This document shows positions 10,501 to 19,395 of a DNA stretch of 64,000 nucleotides, piece by piece; the first letter of the stretch is position 1, and the number at the start of each line of letters is the position of its first letter. This DNA is from Catenovulum sp052056295 (GTDB lineage Bacteria > Pseudomonadota > Gammaproteobacteria > Enterobacterales > Alteromonadaceae). The stretch spans positions 2,046,001 through 2,110,000 of the forward strand of contig NZ_CP182493.1 of the NCBI RefSeq assembly GCF_052056295.1, in the 5' to 3' direction. The notes beneath the pieces are model-generated. The model was not told where the DNA came from. It saw only the letters and a list, made by a program, of their open reading frames with translations, and made no database searches. A program made the translations under genes and the position numbers.

Positions 10501-13500
10501 TACCTGTGCCTGACTCAACAATTAAGCTGTTTAAGCTATGGGTGTTGGTATTTAATGTGATAGCTGAGTTATTCGCAGATGTATCTATATCCGTTGTGCC
10601 AGATACAGTTAATGTACCTGTGTCTGATACCGCACCACCTGCTGATACAGTGAAGTTTGTCGCTGTGATATTGCCCAAGGCAATTGCATCTGTTTCATCG
10701 ACATCAACTGAACCAGTGCCAGCATTAACCGCTAGGCTGTTTAGGCTATGCGTTGCATTGTCTAGATTTACATCACCATTGGCAGTTGATGTATCTAAAT
10801 CAGTTGCACCTGTTACTGTTAGTGCACCAGCGTCTGTTACTGAGGTTGCAGCTGTTACCGTTAAGCTCGACATTGAACCTGCATTTAAGGTTAATGCACC
10901 GACTGTATCAACTGTCACTGCACCTGCATTATCCACTTGTAAAGTTAATGCGTCGGTTTCTGCTACATCAAGTGTACCTGTGCCTGCATCAACTATTAAG
11001 GTGCCGATTGAATGTGTATTGTTATTTAAATCAACATTACCATTGGCAGTTGAGGTGTTTATGTCTGCTGTACTTGTGATACTTAACACACCAGCATCTG
11101 TGACTGAATCAGCAGCTGTTACCGTTAAGCTCGACATTGAACCTGCGTTTAAGGTCAAATCACCAACTGAATCAATTGTTACATCACCCGCACCATCTAC
11201 TTGTAGGGTTAATGCGTCTGTTTCGTTGATATCAAGATTACCTGTACCTGCATCAACCACTAAGGTATTTAAACTATGCGTATTGGTGTTTAAGGTCACC
11301 GCGCCATTGCCTGATGAGGTGTCTATATCTGTTGTGCCAGATACAGTTAATGTACCTGAGTCTGATACTGCGCCGCCTGCTGTTATGGTTAATGCCGATG
11401 TGGTTACATCACCTAAATCAAGTGCGTCTGTTTCGTCTATATTAATTGCACCAGCCCCTGCATCTGCTGTGAAGGTATTTAAACTATGTGTATTGTTGTT
11501 TAATACAATTGCGCCATTAGCGGTTGAGGTGTCTAAATCGGTTGTACCTGTAACTGTTAACGCGCCAGCATCTGTAATTGATGTAGCATCAGTCACTGTC
11601 AGATTCGCCATTGAACCTGCATTTAGGGTTAATGCGCCAACTGAATCAACTGTCACATCACCCGCGCCATCTACTTGCAGCGTTAATGCGTCTGTTTCGT
11701 CTATATCAACCGCGCCAGTGCCTGCATCTACCACTAAAGTTGCTAGGCTGTGGGTATTGTTGTTTAAATCTATATTGCCATTGGCAGCAGAGGTATCTAT
11801 GTCAGTCGTACCAGTTATAGTTAAGACACCTGCATCCGTTACTGAGCTCGCTGTTGTAACGGTTAAGCTGCTCATAGCACCTGCATTTAACGTTAGATCA
11901 CCGACTGAATCTAAGGTGACAGCACCGGCATTATCCACTTGTAAAGTTAATGCATCGGTTTCAGCAACATCTAATGTGCCAGTACCTGCATCAACAATCA
12001 AAGTTGCTAAATTATGCGTATTGTTATTTAAATCAACATTGCCATTGGCTGCTGAGCTATCAATATCTGTGGTGCCAGTTACACTAATCACACCTGCGTC
12101 TGTTACCGTACCATTAGCCGATAAAGTTAAGTTAGCTGCTGAGGTTGTACCTAAGGTAGTATTAGTTGTATTGGTTAGGGTTAGATCGCCTGTTACATCT
12201 GAGGTAACAGTGCCAGAAATGACGTTATTGCCAGATAAGTCTGCGTTGCCCGTAGTAGTTAGGTTTAACGCCGCAGCAGTAACCACAGCCGAACCACCAT
12301 TGCTAATGCTAGCAGCTTCAATATCTAAGTCATCTGCGACATTCAATGCATTATCAATTGATACTGCACCTGCCGATAAAATATCAACACCTTGATGTGT
12401 AGTTGTGGTCGCTAAATCTGCGCCATCAATATCTACAGCACCACCTGTCGATTTACCAAAAGTGATCACACCTGTGCCAGCTTGTAATAAATCTAGTTCA
12501 GCTTGGCTAATGCTGACATCACCAGCACCACTGCCTAAACCTATGGTGTTGCTGTCGGATAAACCACGAATATCCATATCATTATTGTTGGATGTGACAT
12601 TCGCATTTAACGCTAATCCGCCAGAACCAGCTTCAATTGTGATATCACCTGTTGAATCAGTATCACTGTCGGAAGTAACAGCCGCTAAGCTAACAGTGCC
12701 ACCTTGTAAACTAACATGATCTGTTGCTGTTAATGCACCTGCAACCGTGAGTGTGCCAGAAGCAGATAAGGTTAAATCACCTGAAGTTACTGTGATTGCA
12801 TCAGCGCCTGTGTTTAAGTCTGTTGCATTTTGTATATCTAAACCTGTCACAGTTAATACATCATCACCGCCACCAACAGCGTCAGTGAAAGTTACTGTAT
12901 TCGTATTTGCATCAATGGTAATGGCAACACCATCAGATAAACTATTAAAGGTTGAACCACCAGAGGTATTTACATCAATATCAGCAGCGGCAGTTAAGGC
13001 AATTTCGCCAGCACTAGCTTGAATGGAAGTACTGTCGTTCGAAGTTATACCACCAGCAGTTGCAGTAATTGCAACAGCTGTAGTGTTAGCACTAGTGGTG
13101 ACTATATTATTGAGTGCAATTGCATCATCTTCGGTAACACTGATGTCACCCGAGCCTGCGTTAATCGCGGCAGAATCAACTGCTGTAATTAAGGTTGCGC
13201 CAGTTGATGAAGTAACAGTTAAATCTGCACCTGATACTTTGGCTGTAGTGGTAACTGAGCTGTCATCTGTGTTAATACTCACATCACCTGTGCTCGTTAG
13301 AGCGGCATCAATAGTGACTGCACCTGTGGTTGTGCTGATACTAGTATCATTACCTGCGGTTAGTGCTTGGTTAGTATCAACAGCGCCGTCAGCTGTTATA
13401 GTTAGATCGTTGTTTGCATCTAAGGTGCCGTCTGTTGTAACTGTGCCATCTGAGTTGATTATGATGTCAGCTGCTGTAGAGGTGATAGAGCCAGTACCAG

Positions 13501-15625
13501 AAACAGCAAAGTTGCCGGTGGCATTAATATCAGTATTTGCCGATGTTGAAACAGCCGCATTTATATCCGCCGTACCAGCAGCATCTGCGTCTATGCTATT
13601 GGCTGTTACCGCTGCATCTATAGTTAAATTGCCTGAGTTAATATCTAAATCAACATTTGAGTTGTTTATTGCTGAGCTCACAGTAACAGCACCAGTGTTA
13701 CTGTCGTCACCAATTTTAACAGTTCTACTCGAACTGCCCGCAGTTAAGTTAGTCACACTAGTCGAATCTAAATTTAGCGTGCCAGAGGTACTACCTAAAT
13801 CTATATCCGCATTGTCAGTGACAGTATCTAGAGTCACTGTACCAGTGGAAATTGCCGCATTTAAATCAACATTATCCGCTGTAATATTCAACGTACCAGA
13901 TGTACCAGACACAGCACCGTTAACTGTCACCACGCCAGTGGTATCAGCCGTGGTTAAACTTAAACTTGCGCTGCTAGCGACCGCGACTGCATTACCTAAA
14001 GTAATATCATCACCCGCGTTTTTGGTTGATATTGAGGTTGTGCCATTAATATTCGACACGCCTACAACCAAATCACCGTCGTTGCTAATAGTTAAACTAC
14101 CAGCTTGAGTCATGTTCAGGTTATTCACATCCGTATCAAAACTACCTGAATTAGTTGTGCCAGTAATGACTAAGGTATCCGCAGTAAAATCACTTGCCGA
14201 AGTACCTTCACCAGTAATAGTACCAGTTGCATTTATGGTTAAAGTTTGGCCCGATACATCAATGGTGTCGGCAATGGTTAGATCATTTGATTTTATGGTT
14301 AAATCTGCTGCGTTGCTGACGGTTGGATCAAGGTCATCAACATCAACACCTTCAAAATCAAGGGTGATTTCTTGTCCAGCCGACTTATTTAAAGTTACAG
14401 TGCCGGTTTGGGTTAAGGTTGAAGTTGCGCCACTGGCTTCACTGATTTGAATATCACCAGATGAAGTTACATCACCCAAGTTTAAATCACCGTCTAAGGT
14501 GAAATATAAGTTACCAACTTTAGTACCCGAAGTTGTTAAAGTACCACTGGCAGAATTAATTTCAATGGCGTTACCACTGGTACCGATTTCTAAATTATTA
14601 GAAGCTGAATCAGACGCTGTGATCGTAATTGTGCCATCCGTGATCAAGTTTGCATCGTCGGAAAAACTGATATTTTGCCCTGTCTGTGAACCCGTAGTTG
14701 CTGTTATCGGGTTATTGATAATAACCGCCCCACCAGATAACGACTGCACACTGGTTAAGCTAATACTCGAACCTTCAATTTGACCAATTTCAAGTGTACC
14801 CGCAGACTGATTTACATTAACCGTACCAGTTGCATCAATATAAATAACGCCCGCTTTAACCGACTCAATATCAACATTGCCGCCCGCATTAATTGATATT
14901 TCACCATCTGCCGCAATTGCACCGGCTGAACCATCGACATTGCCATCGGCACTAATGGTTAAATAGTTTGCACCAAGTGTATCTGTACCTGTGCCTGAGT
15001 TACTGATGATAACGTCGTTTTCAGAAACGATATTGAGTTTCTTGTCATCATTAACCGTTGCTCGAATTGAATTGACAGTAATGTCAGCATTGTTGCCACT
15101 GTCAGTTAAAGTCAAACCAAAATCAGCAGCGTCTTGGTCATAACCAGACAAACTAGACACATCTTTGGTTGAGATCATCAGGTTACTATTTAATGCACCT
15201 GTGTTATTAAAATTCGAACCAACAGTCACACCATTTGGATTGACAAAAATAAGCGTTTCAACATTGCTGGTATTAACAGAACCATCCATCAAACTAGCAT
15301 CATTACCTGTTACCCGATTTAAAAATACTGAATCTGTCGTACCGGTAAAATTAAGCGTTTCGTCGCTGGCTAAACCTAAAGTTTCCCAATCTATGATAGT
15401 ATTTTGCGTATTTGCAGTAATATTAGCTGTTGTGGAACCATCGCCAACACCAGTAATAGTTGCGCCACCATCATTATTGACCGCACTATCATTTAGTGAC
15501 GATGTAGTCGCAGCACCTGCTTGGGATGCCCATAAGGCAGTTGAAACAGCAATAGCGATGGAAGATTTTGCGATAGGTTGAGCGAGCGAATTTTTAGCTT
15601 GAGTACGTTTATTAGTATTTTTCAT
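4583..15625 (-). CDS. Giant TpsA-type adhesin (filamentous haemagglutinin-like, 3680 aa)
   Basis: The start is placed at ATG 15625 (MKNTNKR) with AAGGA upstream; an in-frame TTG at 15649 has no ribosome site. The product has an extended signal peptide ending QAGA, a TPS secretion domain (about 40-290) with the hallmark NPNGV motif near residue 129, and then thousands of residues of beta-helix-like, Asp/Thr/Ser/Gly-rich repeats. About residues 1210-2700 consist of 13 copies anchored on LTLNAGSM with an 88-residue period, five of them extended by a 70-residue unit (AGGAVSDSGTLTV). Residues about 3200-3505 are 17 tandem 18-residue units (VQADVDQNESDADTAIAA type), likely an alpha-helical coiled coil. 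The C-terminus is short and amphipathic (FLDFFRKLFG). The protein is strongly acidic. It is most likely exported by the tpsB product and displayed as an adhesive fibre; the ligand is unknown. Confidence 0.92.
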   Translation of the reverse strand: MKNTNKRTQAKNSLAQPIAKSSIAIAVSTALWASQAGAATTSSLNDSAVNNDGGATITGVGDGSTTANITANTQNTIIDWETLGLASDETLNFTGTTDSVFLNRVTGNDASLMDGSVNTSNVETLIFVNPNGVTVGSNFNNTGALNSNLMISTKDVSSLSGYDQDAADFGLTLTDSGNNADITVNSIRATVNDDKKLNIVSENDVIISNSGTGTDTLGANYLTISADGNVDGSAGAIAADGEISINAGGNVDIESVKAGVIYIDATGTVNVNQSAGTLEIGQIEGSSISLTSVQSLSGGAVIINNPITATTGSQTGQNISFSDDANLITDGTITITASDSASNNLEIGTSGNAIEINSASGTLTTSGTKVGNLYFTLDGDLNLGDVTSSGDIQISEASGATSTLTQTGTVTLNKSAGQEITLDFEGVDVDDLDPTVSNAADLTIKSNDLTIADTIDVSGQTLTINATGTITGEGTSASDFTADTLVITGTTNSGSFDTDVNNLNMTQAGSLTISNDGDLVVGVSNINGTTSISTKNAGDDITLGNAVAVASSASLSLTTADTTGVVTVNGAVSGTSGTLNITADNVDLNAAISTGTVTLDTVTDNADIDLGSTSGTLNLDSTSVTNLTAGSSSRTVKIGDDSNTGAVTVSSAINNSNVDLDINSGNLTIDAAVTANSIDADAAGTADINAAVSTSANTDINATGNFAVSGTGSITSTAADIIINSDGTVTTDGTLDANNDLTITADGAVDTNQALTAGNDTSISTTTGAVTIDAALTSTGDVSINTDDSSVTTTAKVSGADLTVTSSTGATLITAVDSAAINAGSGDISVTEDDAIALNNIVTTSANTTAVAITATAGGITSNDSTSIQASAGEIALTAAADIDVNTSGGSTFNSLSDGVAITIDANTNTVTFTDAVGGGDDVLTVTGLDIQNATDLNTGADAITVTSGDLTLSASGTLTVAGALTATDHVSLQGGTVSLAAVTSDSDTDSTGDITIEAGSGGLALNANVTSNNNDMDIRGLSDSNTIGLGSGAGDVSISQAELDLLQAGTGVITFGKSTGGAVDIDGADLATTTTHQGVDILSAGAVSIDNALNVADDLDIEAASISNGGSAVVTAAALNLTTTGNADLSGNNVISGTVTSDVTGDLTLTNTTNTTLGTTSAANLTLSANGTVTDAGVISVTGTTDIDSSAANGNVDLNNNTHNLATLIVDAGTGTLDVAETDALTLQVDNAGAVTLDSVGDLTLNAGAMSSLTVTTASSVTDAGVLTITGTTDIDTSAANGNIDLNNNTHSLATLVVDAGTGAVDIDETDALTLQVDGAGDVTVDSVGALTLNAGSMANLTVTDATSITDAGALTVTGTTDLDTSTANGAIVLNNNTHSLNTFTADAGAGAINIDETDALDLGDVTTSALTITAGGAVSDSGTLTVSGTTDIDTSSGNGAVTLNTNTHSLNTLVVDAGTGNLDINETDALTLQVDGAGDVTIDSVGDLTLNAGSMSSLTVTAADSVTDAGVLSITSTADINTSTANGNVDLNNNTHSIGTLIVDAGTGTLDVAETDALTLQVDNAGAVTVDTVGALTLNAGSMSSLTVTAATSVTDAGALTVTGATDLDTSTANGDVNLDNATHSLNSLAVNAGTGSVDVDETDAIALGNITATNFTVSAGGAVSDTGTLTVSGTTDIDTSANNSAITLNTNTHSLNSLIVESGTGNVDIDETDALTLQVDSAGDVTVDSVGALTLNAGSMSNLTVSAATSVTDAGSLTVTGTTDIDTSTANGNVDLSNNTQSLNVFTVAAGTGTVMIDETDALDLGNIMASALTVTAGGAVSDSGTLTVTGTTDIDTSAGNADITLNTNTHSLATLVVDAGTGAVDIDETDALTLQVDGAGDVTVDSVGALTLNAGSMANLTVTDATSITDAGALTVTGTTDLDTSTANGAIVLNNNTHSLNTFTADAGTGAIDIDETDALDLGDVTTSALTITAGGAVSDSGTLTVSGTTDIDTSSGNGAVTLNTNTHSLNTLVVDAGTGNLDINETDALTLQVDGAGDVTVDSVGALTLNAGSMSNLTVTDANSVTDAGVLSITSTADINTSTANGNVDLNNNTHSIGTLIVDAGTGTLDVAETDALTLQVDNAGAVTVDTVGALTLNAGSMSSLTVTAATSVTDAGALTVTGATDLDTSAANGNIDLNNNTHSLASLTVAAGSGNLDIAETDALTLQVDSAGDVTLDSVGDLTLNTGSMSSLTVSAANSITDAGVLTVTGATDLDTSSADGNVDLNNNTHNLASLTVAAGSGNLDIDETDGLTLQVDSAGDVTVDSVGALTLNAGSMSNLTVSAATSVTDAGSLTVTGTTDIDTSAAGGNVDLSNNVQSLNIFTVAAGAGTVLVDETDALDLGNITASALTVTAGGAVSDSGTLSITGITDIDTSANNADITLNTNTHSLATLVVDAGNGAVDIDETDALTLQVDGAGDVTVDSVGDLTLNAGSMTNLTVTDADSVTDAGVLSITSTADIDTSTANGNIELSNNTHNIASLIVNAGNGTLDVAETDALTMQVDSAGAVTVDTVGDLTLNAGSMSSLTVTVANSITDAGALTVTGASNLNTSAANGNIDLSNNTHSLDSLTVAAGTGNLDINEADALTLQVDSAADVTIDSVGDLTLNAGSMSNLTVTDADSVTDAGALTVTTAVDIDTSANNGAIDLGNNTHSLASFAANAGTGAVTLTETDAISLAAITASTLDVTAGGAITSTDALTLSGNLTVDTSAGNADVTLDDSANSLAGSVAVNAGTGTVTIEDTTALDLGAITAGSLDVTSGGDLTDSGNVVVGTLAFDAAGSVTLDSVDLDVLADSAAQGNVAITTNANSNDTLTINDIIITDSSATDDETSYTVSISETQGSAESELLLTGDIKGTDGSSDLYLGKITINAGTSNERQLDSDGNALLKAKAFALSAHGNMGRDNAIAVDWKASTASSVNRLSISLGDLDAVDIDNNGDHSNNNSDFDDVELAIDITGFDLEDENNLLGGSREIDISFTTENATDTTSNPDLVDAANDQLAGNFQELNYFNRNTFNSVNNRIDQLEALLGEGFDSSSNQTVAAYISYLVNGSDGINGFVDINGDLISGGISASAFFNGTDGSYTTITKLGNQIASIATFYEDVSDDSDTSNDVVASSADGSDIDYAVLKSSVRAGDLNNDSTSDTLANEIAAIQSDVDQNESDADSAIAAVQADVDQNESDADSAIAAVQADVDQNESDADTAIAAVQADVDQNESDADTAIAAVQADVDQNEADADTAIAAVQADVDQNESDADTAIAALQADVDQNESDADTAIAAVQADVDQNEADADTAIAAVQADVDQNEADADTAIAALQADVDQNEADADTAIAAVQADVDQNESDADSAIAAVQADVDQNEADADTAIAAVQADVDQNEADADTAIAAVQADVDQNEADADTAIAAVQADVDQNEADADTAIAAVQADVDQNESDADTAIAAVQADVDQNEADADTAIAANAAAIAAADATGADNSMKLAALASFTVEDDVITATSINNDVSLASGGSAGSLSASVTDIASSAASNATNIAANSTAIANNATAAANAQSTANLANAKADAIADFRVGQGDTTTAATTVAEVQSSSVVLKAVDAGSATVGDETLDELGQDVKDIQDDTSTGNGFLDFFRKLFGNSDSE
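5118..6040 (-). repeat. 17 tandem 54-bp repeats encoding an 18-residue unit
   Basis: The codons for DVDQNE recur 17 times at close to 54-bp spacing. Units differ mainly at synonymous sites and in a Ser/Ala switch (ESDAD or EADAD) and Thr/Ser switch (DTA or DSA). An 18-residue period equals a heptad plus a hendecad, which suits a nearly straight coiled coil. Length variation between strains is expected. Confidence 0.9.
7640..11900 (-). repeat. Long repeats of the adhesin: 264-bp units with interspersed 210-bp units
   Basis: The conserved segment coding for LTLNAGSM occurs at about 7656, 7920, 8184, 8657, 8923, 9187, 9450, 9921, 10400, 10877, 11140, 11611 and 11877. Spacing is either about 264 bp or about 474 bp, the longer steps containing an added 210-bp unit. 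The stretches 9100-10075 and 10790-11763 are nearly identical copies 1690 bp apart, a higher-order duplication. Confidence 0.88.
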
Positions 15626-15781
15626 CTTTTGGATCCTTGGTCTGGCCAAATATGTTTTTAATCTCAGCGGACGGATGACTGATCAATAAATGAGCTTAGT
15701 ACACAAGTACAATAAATCAACAAATAGACTACAAATAAATCAAAAAATGTTCATTAATTAACAAAGACTTGCCAAACAAAG
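15626..15781. promoter_or_regulatory. Divergent intergenic region between tpsA and polB
   Basis: This 156-bp AT-rich region separates two divergent genes and must hold both promoters. A short palindrome GTACACAAGTAC lies in it. I see no LexA-type SOS box for polB and no clearly matching -35/-10 pair. Confidence 0.35.
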
Positions 15782-18163
15782 ATGTTCAAAAAACAAACAA
15801 CCAATAATTTTACCCAAGCTTATATATTGAGCAAAACCAGCTTTGATAGGCAGGGACAGGGCATTATTGAACTTTGGCTCAAAACCAAAACAAATGTTGT
15901 TTGCATTCACTACACAGAGCAAAAAAATTTATTTTTTATTGAGCAAGAGTCACTTGAACAAGTTAAACAGCTACTCAATACGCAAAAAATAGCCGTTGAA
16001 TATAAACAGCTTGAACATAAAAACTTTCAACGCCAGCCTGTTTGCTTGTTGCAATTTAACAACCTAGCTGCAGGGCAAAAAGCCAGTCGTATATTAACTA
16101 AAAACAACATTGTTTGTTTTGAAGATGATATTAGGTTGCACGATAGATATTTAATGCCACGTAACCTAAAAGGTGCGGTAAATATTGCAGCAAGCGGTTT
16201 GCAGCATAAGCAGCTGTACAAAGATATCCCGCTCAGTGCCAGCGAACAAATAGACATCAAACTCAGTTGCTGTTCACTAGATATTGAATGTAGTGAATAC
16301 GGTGAGCTTTACTCTGTAGCTTTGCACATGCCACCTGTTGAGCTAGTGATTATGGTTGGCCCACAAACAAACGACACAACTGAGATCGACATCATTTGGG
16401 TAGCAAACGAAGCTGAATTATTACAACAACTGATAAAACAAATTAATTTGCTCGACCCTGACATCATAATTGGTTGGAACGTAATAAACTTTGATTTTAG
16501 GTTGCTGCTCAAACGTGCGGAAAAATACCGCATCAAACTCACCTTTGGCCGCAATCATTCAGAGATGCGCTGGCGCAATCATCCAACTGAAAAAAACCAG
16601 GGTTATGTAACTATTGCTGGCCGTATGGTGATTGATGGTATAGATGCTTTAAAAACCGCCACCTATCAATATGAAAGTTTTAGCCTTGAATATGTTGCAC
16701 AAAAACTTTTAGGTAAAGGCAAACTAACCCATGATGTTGACAACCGCATGGCGCAAATCAACTATGATTTTGAGCATAATAAAATCGCGCTAGCAAAATA
16801 CAATTTGCAAGACACCAAACTGGTTAGTGAAATATTTGCCCATACCAAACTCATCGACTTTTTAATGTTGCGCAGCCAACTGACCGGACTTGATTTGGAC
16901 CGAGTGGGCGGTTCAGTCGCTGCATTCACTAATGTCTATTTGCCCAAACTACACAAAGCAGGTTATGTCGCACCTAATTTGCCAATGGGCGGTGGCTTAG
17001 CCAGCCCAGGTGGATACGTAATGGACTCCAAACCTGGCTTGTATTCCAACGTGTTAGTACTCGATTTTAAAAGCCTATATCCATCCATTATCCGCACTTT
17101 TAAAATAGATCCACTTGGGTTAATTGAAGGCTTGGCGCACCCCGACACAGCCATTGAAGGATTTAAAGGGGCAATGTTTTCGCGCGATAAACATTTTTTA
17201 CCTGACATAATTACCCAGCTGTGGGCACAGAGAGACCAAGCCAAACAACAAAAAGATCAAGCACGCTCACAAGCAATTAAAATACTGATGAACTCATTTT
17301 ATGGTGTGCTAGGTTCTGGTGGCTGTCGTTTTTACGACACCCGCTTGGCTAGCTCAATTACCATGCGCGGCCATCAAATAATGCAACAAACCGCCAAATG
17401 GATTGAGGAGCAAGGTTATTCGGTTATTTATGGTGATACCGACTCAACATTTGTCTGGTTAGAGCATATAAAGGATAGCGAACAAGCGCGTGAAGTTGGC
17501 CTGCAGCTGCAAGAACTAATTAATCAAAAATGGCAGCAATGGATAAGCCAAACCTATCAACTAGACAGCCATCTGGAAATAGAATTTGAAACCCTATTTA
17601 GTCGTTTTTTAATGCCAACCATTCGCGGCTCTGAAGCTGGCAGTAAAAAACGTTACGCAGGTGTGATTGCACAAGCAGATACCACAGAACCTAAGCTGGT
17701 TTTTAAAGGATTAGAAACCGTGCGCAGCGATTGGACAGATTTAGCCCGTGAATTCCAACAACAGCTGTATCTACTGGTGTTTACCGAAAAAGAGCCAAGC
17801 GAATATGTGCAAACTTTTGTTCAACAAACTCTAGCTGGCGAGCGTGATAGCCAGTTGGTCTATCGCAAACGTTTACGCAGAAATTTAGCTGACTATCAAA
17901 AGAACATCCCACCACAAGTGCGTGCCGCGCGTTTAGCTGATGAAGAAAACCAAAAACGCGGTAAAAGCCTGCAGTATCAAAATAAAGGCTGGATCCGATA
18001 TGTATTAACCACAGCAGGGCCACAACCGGTTGAATATCAATTTAACCCCATTGACTACCAACACTATATCGAAAAACAGATTAAACCTATCGCCGATGGC
18101 ATTTTGCCCTTTGTAGGTTTGAGTTTTGACAAAATAAGTTCACAACAATTGAGTTTGTTTTAA
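15782..18163 (+). CDS. polB: DNA polymerase II (B family)
   Basis: The 793-residue protein is close to the usual length of E. coli Pol II (783). The proofreading domain shows Exo I (SLDIECSEYGE, about 167), Exo II (GWNVINFDFRLL, about 234) and Exo III (YNLQDTKLV, about 340). The polymerase domain shows motif A (VLDFKSLYPSI, about 425), motif B (NSFYGVLGSGGCRFYD, about 505) and motif C (YGDTDST, about 556), with all catalytic Asp residues present. It extends primers, bypasses lesions and helps restart replication. ATG at 15782 is the only sensible start though its ribosome site is weak. No SOS operator was seen upstream. Its stop codon overlaps that of the convergent response-regulator gene. 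Confidence 0.95.
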   Translation: MFKKQTTNNFTQAYILSKTSFDRQGQGIIELWLKTKTNVVCIHYTEQKNLFFIEQESLEQVKQLLNTQKIAVEYKQLEHKNFQRQPVCLLQFNNLAAGQKASRILTKNNIVCFEDDIRLHDRYLMPRNLKGAVNIAASGLQHKQLYKDIPLSASEQIDIKLSCCSLDIECSEYGELYSVALHMPPVELVIMVGPQTNDTTEIDIIWVANEAELLQQLIKQINLLDPDIIIGWNVINFDFRLLLKRAEKYRIKLTFGRNHSEMRWRNHPTEKNQGYVTIAGRMVIDGIDALKTATYQYESFSLEYVAQKLLGKGKLTHDVDNRMAQINYDFEHNKIALAKYNLQDTKLVSEIFAHTKLIDFLMLRSQLTGLDLDRVGGSVAAFTNVYLPKLHKAGYVAPNLPMGGGLASPGGYVMDSKPGLYSNVLVLDFKSLYPSIIRTFKIDPLGLIEGLAHPDTAIEGFKGAMFSRDKHFLPDIITQLWAQRDQAKQQKDQARSQAIKILMNSFYGVLGSGGCRFYDTRLASSITMRGHQIMQQTAKWIEEQGYSVIYGDTDSTFVWLEHIKDSEQAREVGLQLQELINQKWQQWISQTYQLDSHLEIEFETLFSRFLMPTIRGSEAGSKKRYAGVIAQADTTEPKLVFKGLETVRSDWTDLAREFQQQLYLLVFTEKEPSEYVQTFVQQTLAGERDSQLVYRKRLRRNLADYQKNIPPQVRAARLADEENQKRGKSLQYQNKGWIRYVLTTAGPQPVEYQFNPIDYQHYIEKQIKPIADGILPFVGLSFDKISSQQLSLF

Positions 18164-19287
18164 TCCACTTTATTCATATCAACAAATAAAGAATTAACTA
18201 AATAGTCGATTTCTTGCATGCCGTTGTCAAAAATCGCTAAACCCTCTTCTAAGCTATCAGCCAAACTATGAATTTCACTGATAGACGCTTCATCCAAATC
18301 CAATTTAATCTCTAAAGAGGTTAACTCATTTTTTAACTCATCAACATTACTGCGTCCAGCTTCACGGGTTTGTGCTGAAACATGATCAATTTTAGTGAGA
18401 ATTTGCTGCGCTTTTTCGCCAATACTCGCCAGCACTTGCTGATAACTTTGTTGCTGAATTTGCTGTGCGGTTAAATACTTAATGCAATGGTCACAACTGT
18501 CGAGAATCATAGCTAGGTGATCGCGCAGTCTGCCTTGTTTGTCTTCATCTGCAGGCAAGTTTTTGATCAAAATTGTTAGATGTTCTGTTGAAGCGATACA
18601 ACGCAAACCTATAGTTACCAGTTTACTTTTTATACCTTGTTTACTGGTTAAGTCTTTTTCTAAGTTAGTCGGAATTTTTTCGTGAGTGGCAAAAAACTCC
18701 TGTTGTTGTTGATAACGAAAGCAAAACACAGCAGACAAGTCGTAAGACTCTAAACATCGAGCCAACATGCCCGCAAGCTCACGATACGATTTAGCTTGAT
18801 ATGTCGACTGAATAAATTGAATAACTTGCCCCAATTCACCGGCATTTACCATTGAGGTAAAAGCTATGTCTTGGGTACTTTTAAGCTCAGACTGCATTGA
18901 GTTGAGCTTATCAATTCGTTCTAAATTTGTGGTGATTTTGTACAAGATTTCTTCAGGATCAAAAGGTTTATGTAAATAATCATCACCACCTGCTTCAAAG
19001 CCTTTTAACCTATCAGCTAATTCGGTATAACCTGACAAAAACAATATTGGAATATCCGGACAAACTTTGCGAATTTCGCTGCATAATTGATAGCCATCCA
19101 TGCCCGGCATTTGTACATCTAAAATAATCAAGTCAGCGAAATTATCTTGGGTTAGGTCGACTGTATCTAACAGGCTTTGCGCACTATTAAATAACCGAAC
19201 TGGGTAAAATTCAGCTAACAAGCTTTCTAATATTGTTAAATTGATATCATCGTCATCTACACAAATGATCTTATATTGTTTTGACAA
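18160..19287 (-). CDS. Orphan response regulator with helical C-terminal output region
   Basis: Residues 1-125 form a receiver domain: acidic pocket CVDDDDINL, phospho-acceptor Asp in LIILDVQMPGMDGY (about residue 55), the switch residue in LFLSGY and the conserved Lys in YLHKPFDPEE. Residues 125-375 match no DNA-binding or cyclase domain I know; they are mainly helical with a GAF-like middle and a coiled-coil end. The start appears to be TTG at 19287, since no ATG or GTG fits the receiver fold. No histidine kinase lies nearby, so the partner is unknown. The gene converges on polB with overlapping stop codons. Confidence 0.8.
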   Translation of the reverse strand: MSKQYKIICVDDDDINLTILESLLAEFYPVRLFNSAQSLLDTVDLTQDNFADLIILDVQMPGMDGYQLCSEIRKVCPDIPILFLSGYTELADRLKGFEAGGDDYLHKPFDPEEILYKITTNLERIDKLNSMQSELKSTQDIAFTSMVNAGELGQVIQFIQSTYQAKSYRELAGMLARCLESYDLSAVFCFRYQQQQEFFATHEKIPTNLEKDLTSKQGIKSKLVTIGLRCIASTEHLTILIKNLPADEDKQGRLRDHLAMILDSCDHCIKYLTAQQIQQQSYQQVLASIGEKAQQILTKIDHVSAQTREAGRSNVDELKNELTSLEIKLDLDEASISEIHSLADSLEEGLAIFDNGMQEIDYLVNSLFVDMNKVD

Positions 19288-19395
19288 AACACAACCAACC
19301 TCTACTACTGACCCTAACTAAAGTTTAGAACAGATTTTTATTTTATCCTTATAAAGCTATACTAAGTGAAATTTCTTTGAATGCTGGATGCATAA

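Noticed and set aside
8544..12395. A 1283-codon open frame antisense to the adhesin repeats
   Set aside because: It mirrors the repeat codons of the giant gene (Val/Ser/Pro-rich, repetitive), has no ribosome site and no signal or domain. Similar antisense frames lie at 5053-6108, 7026-7799 and 13023-14108.
15626..15781. LexA box for polB
   Set aside because: No CTG-N10-CAG-like palindrome was found in the divergent region.
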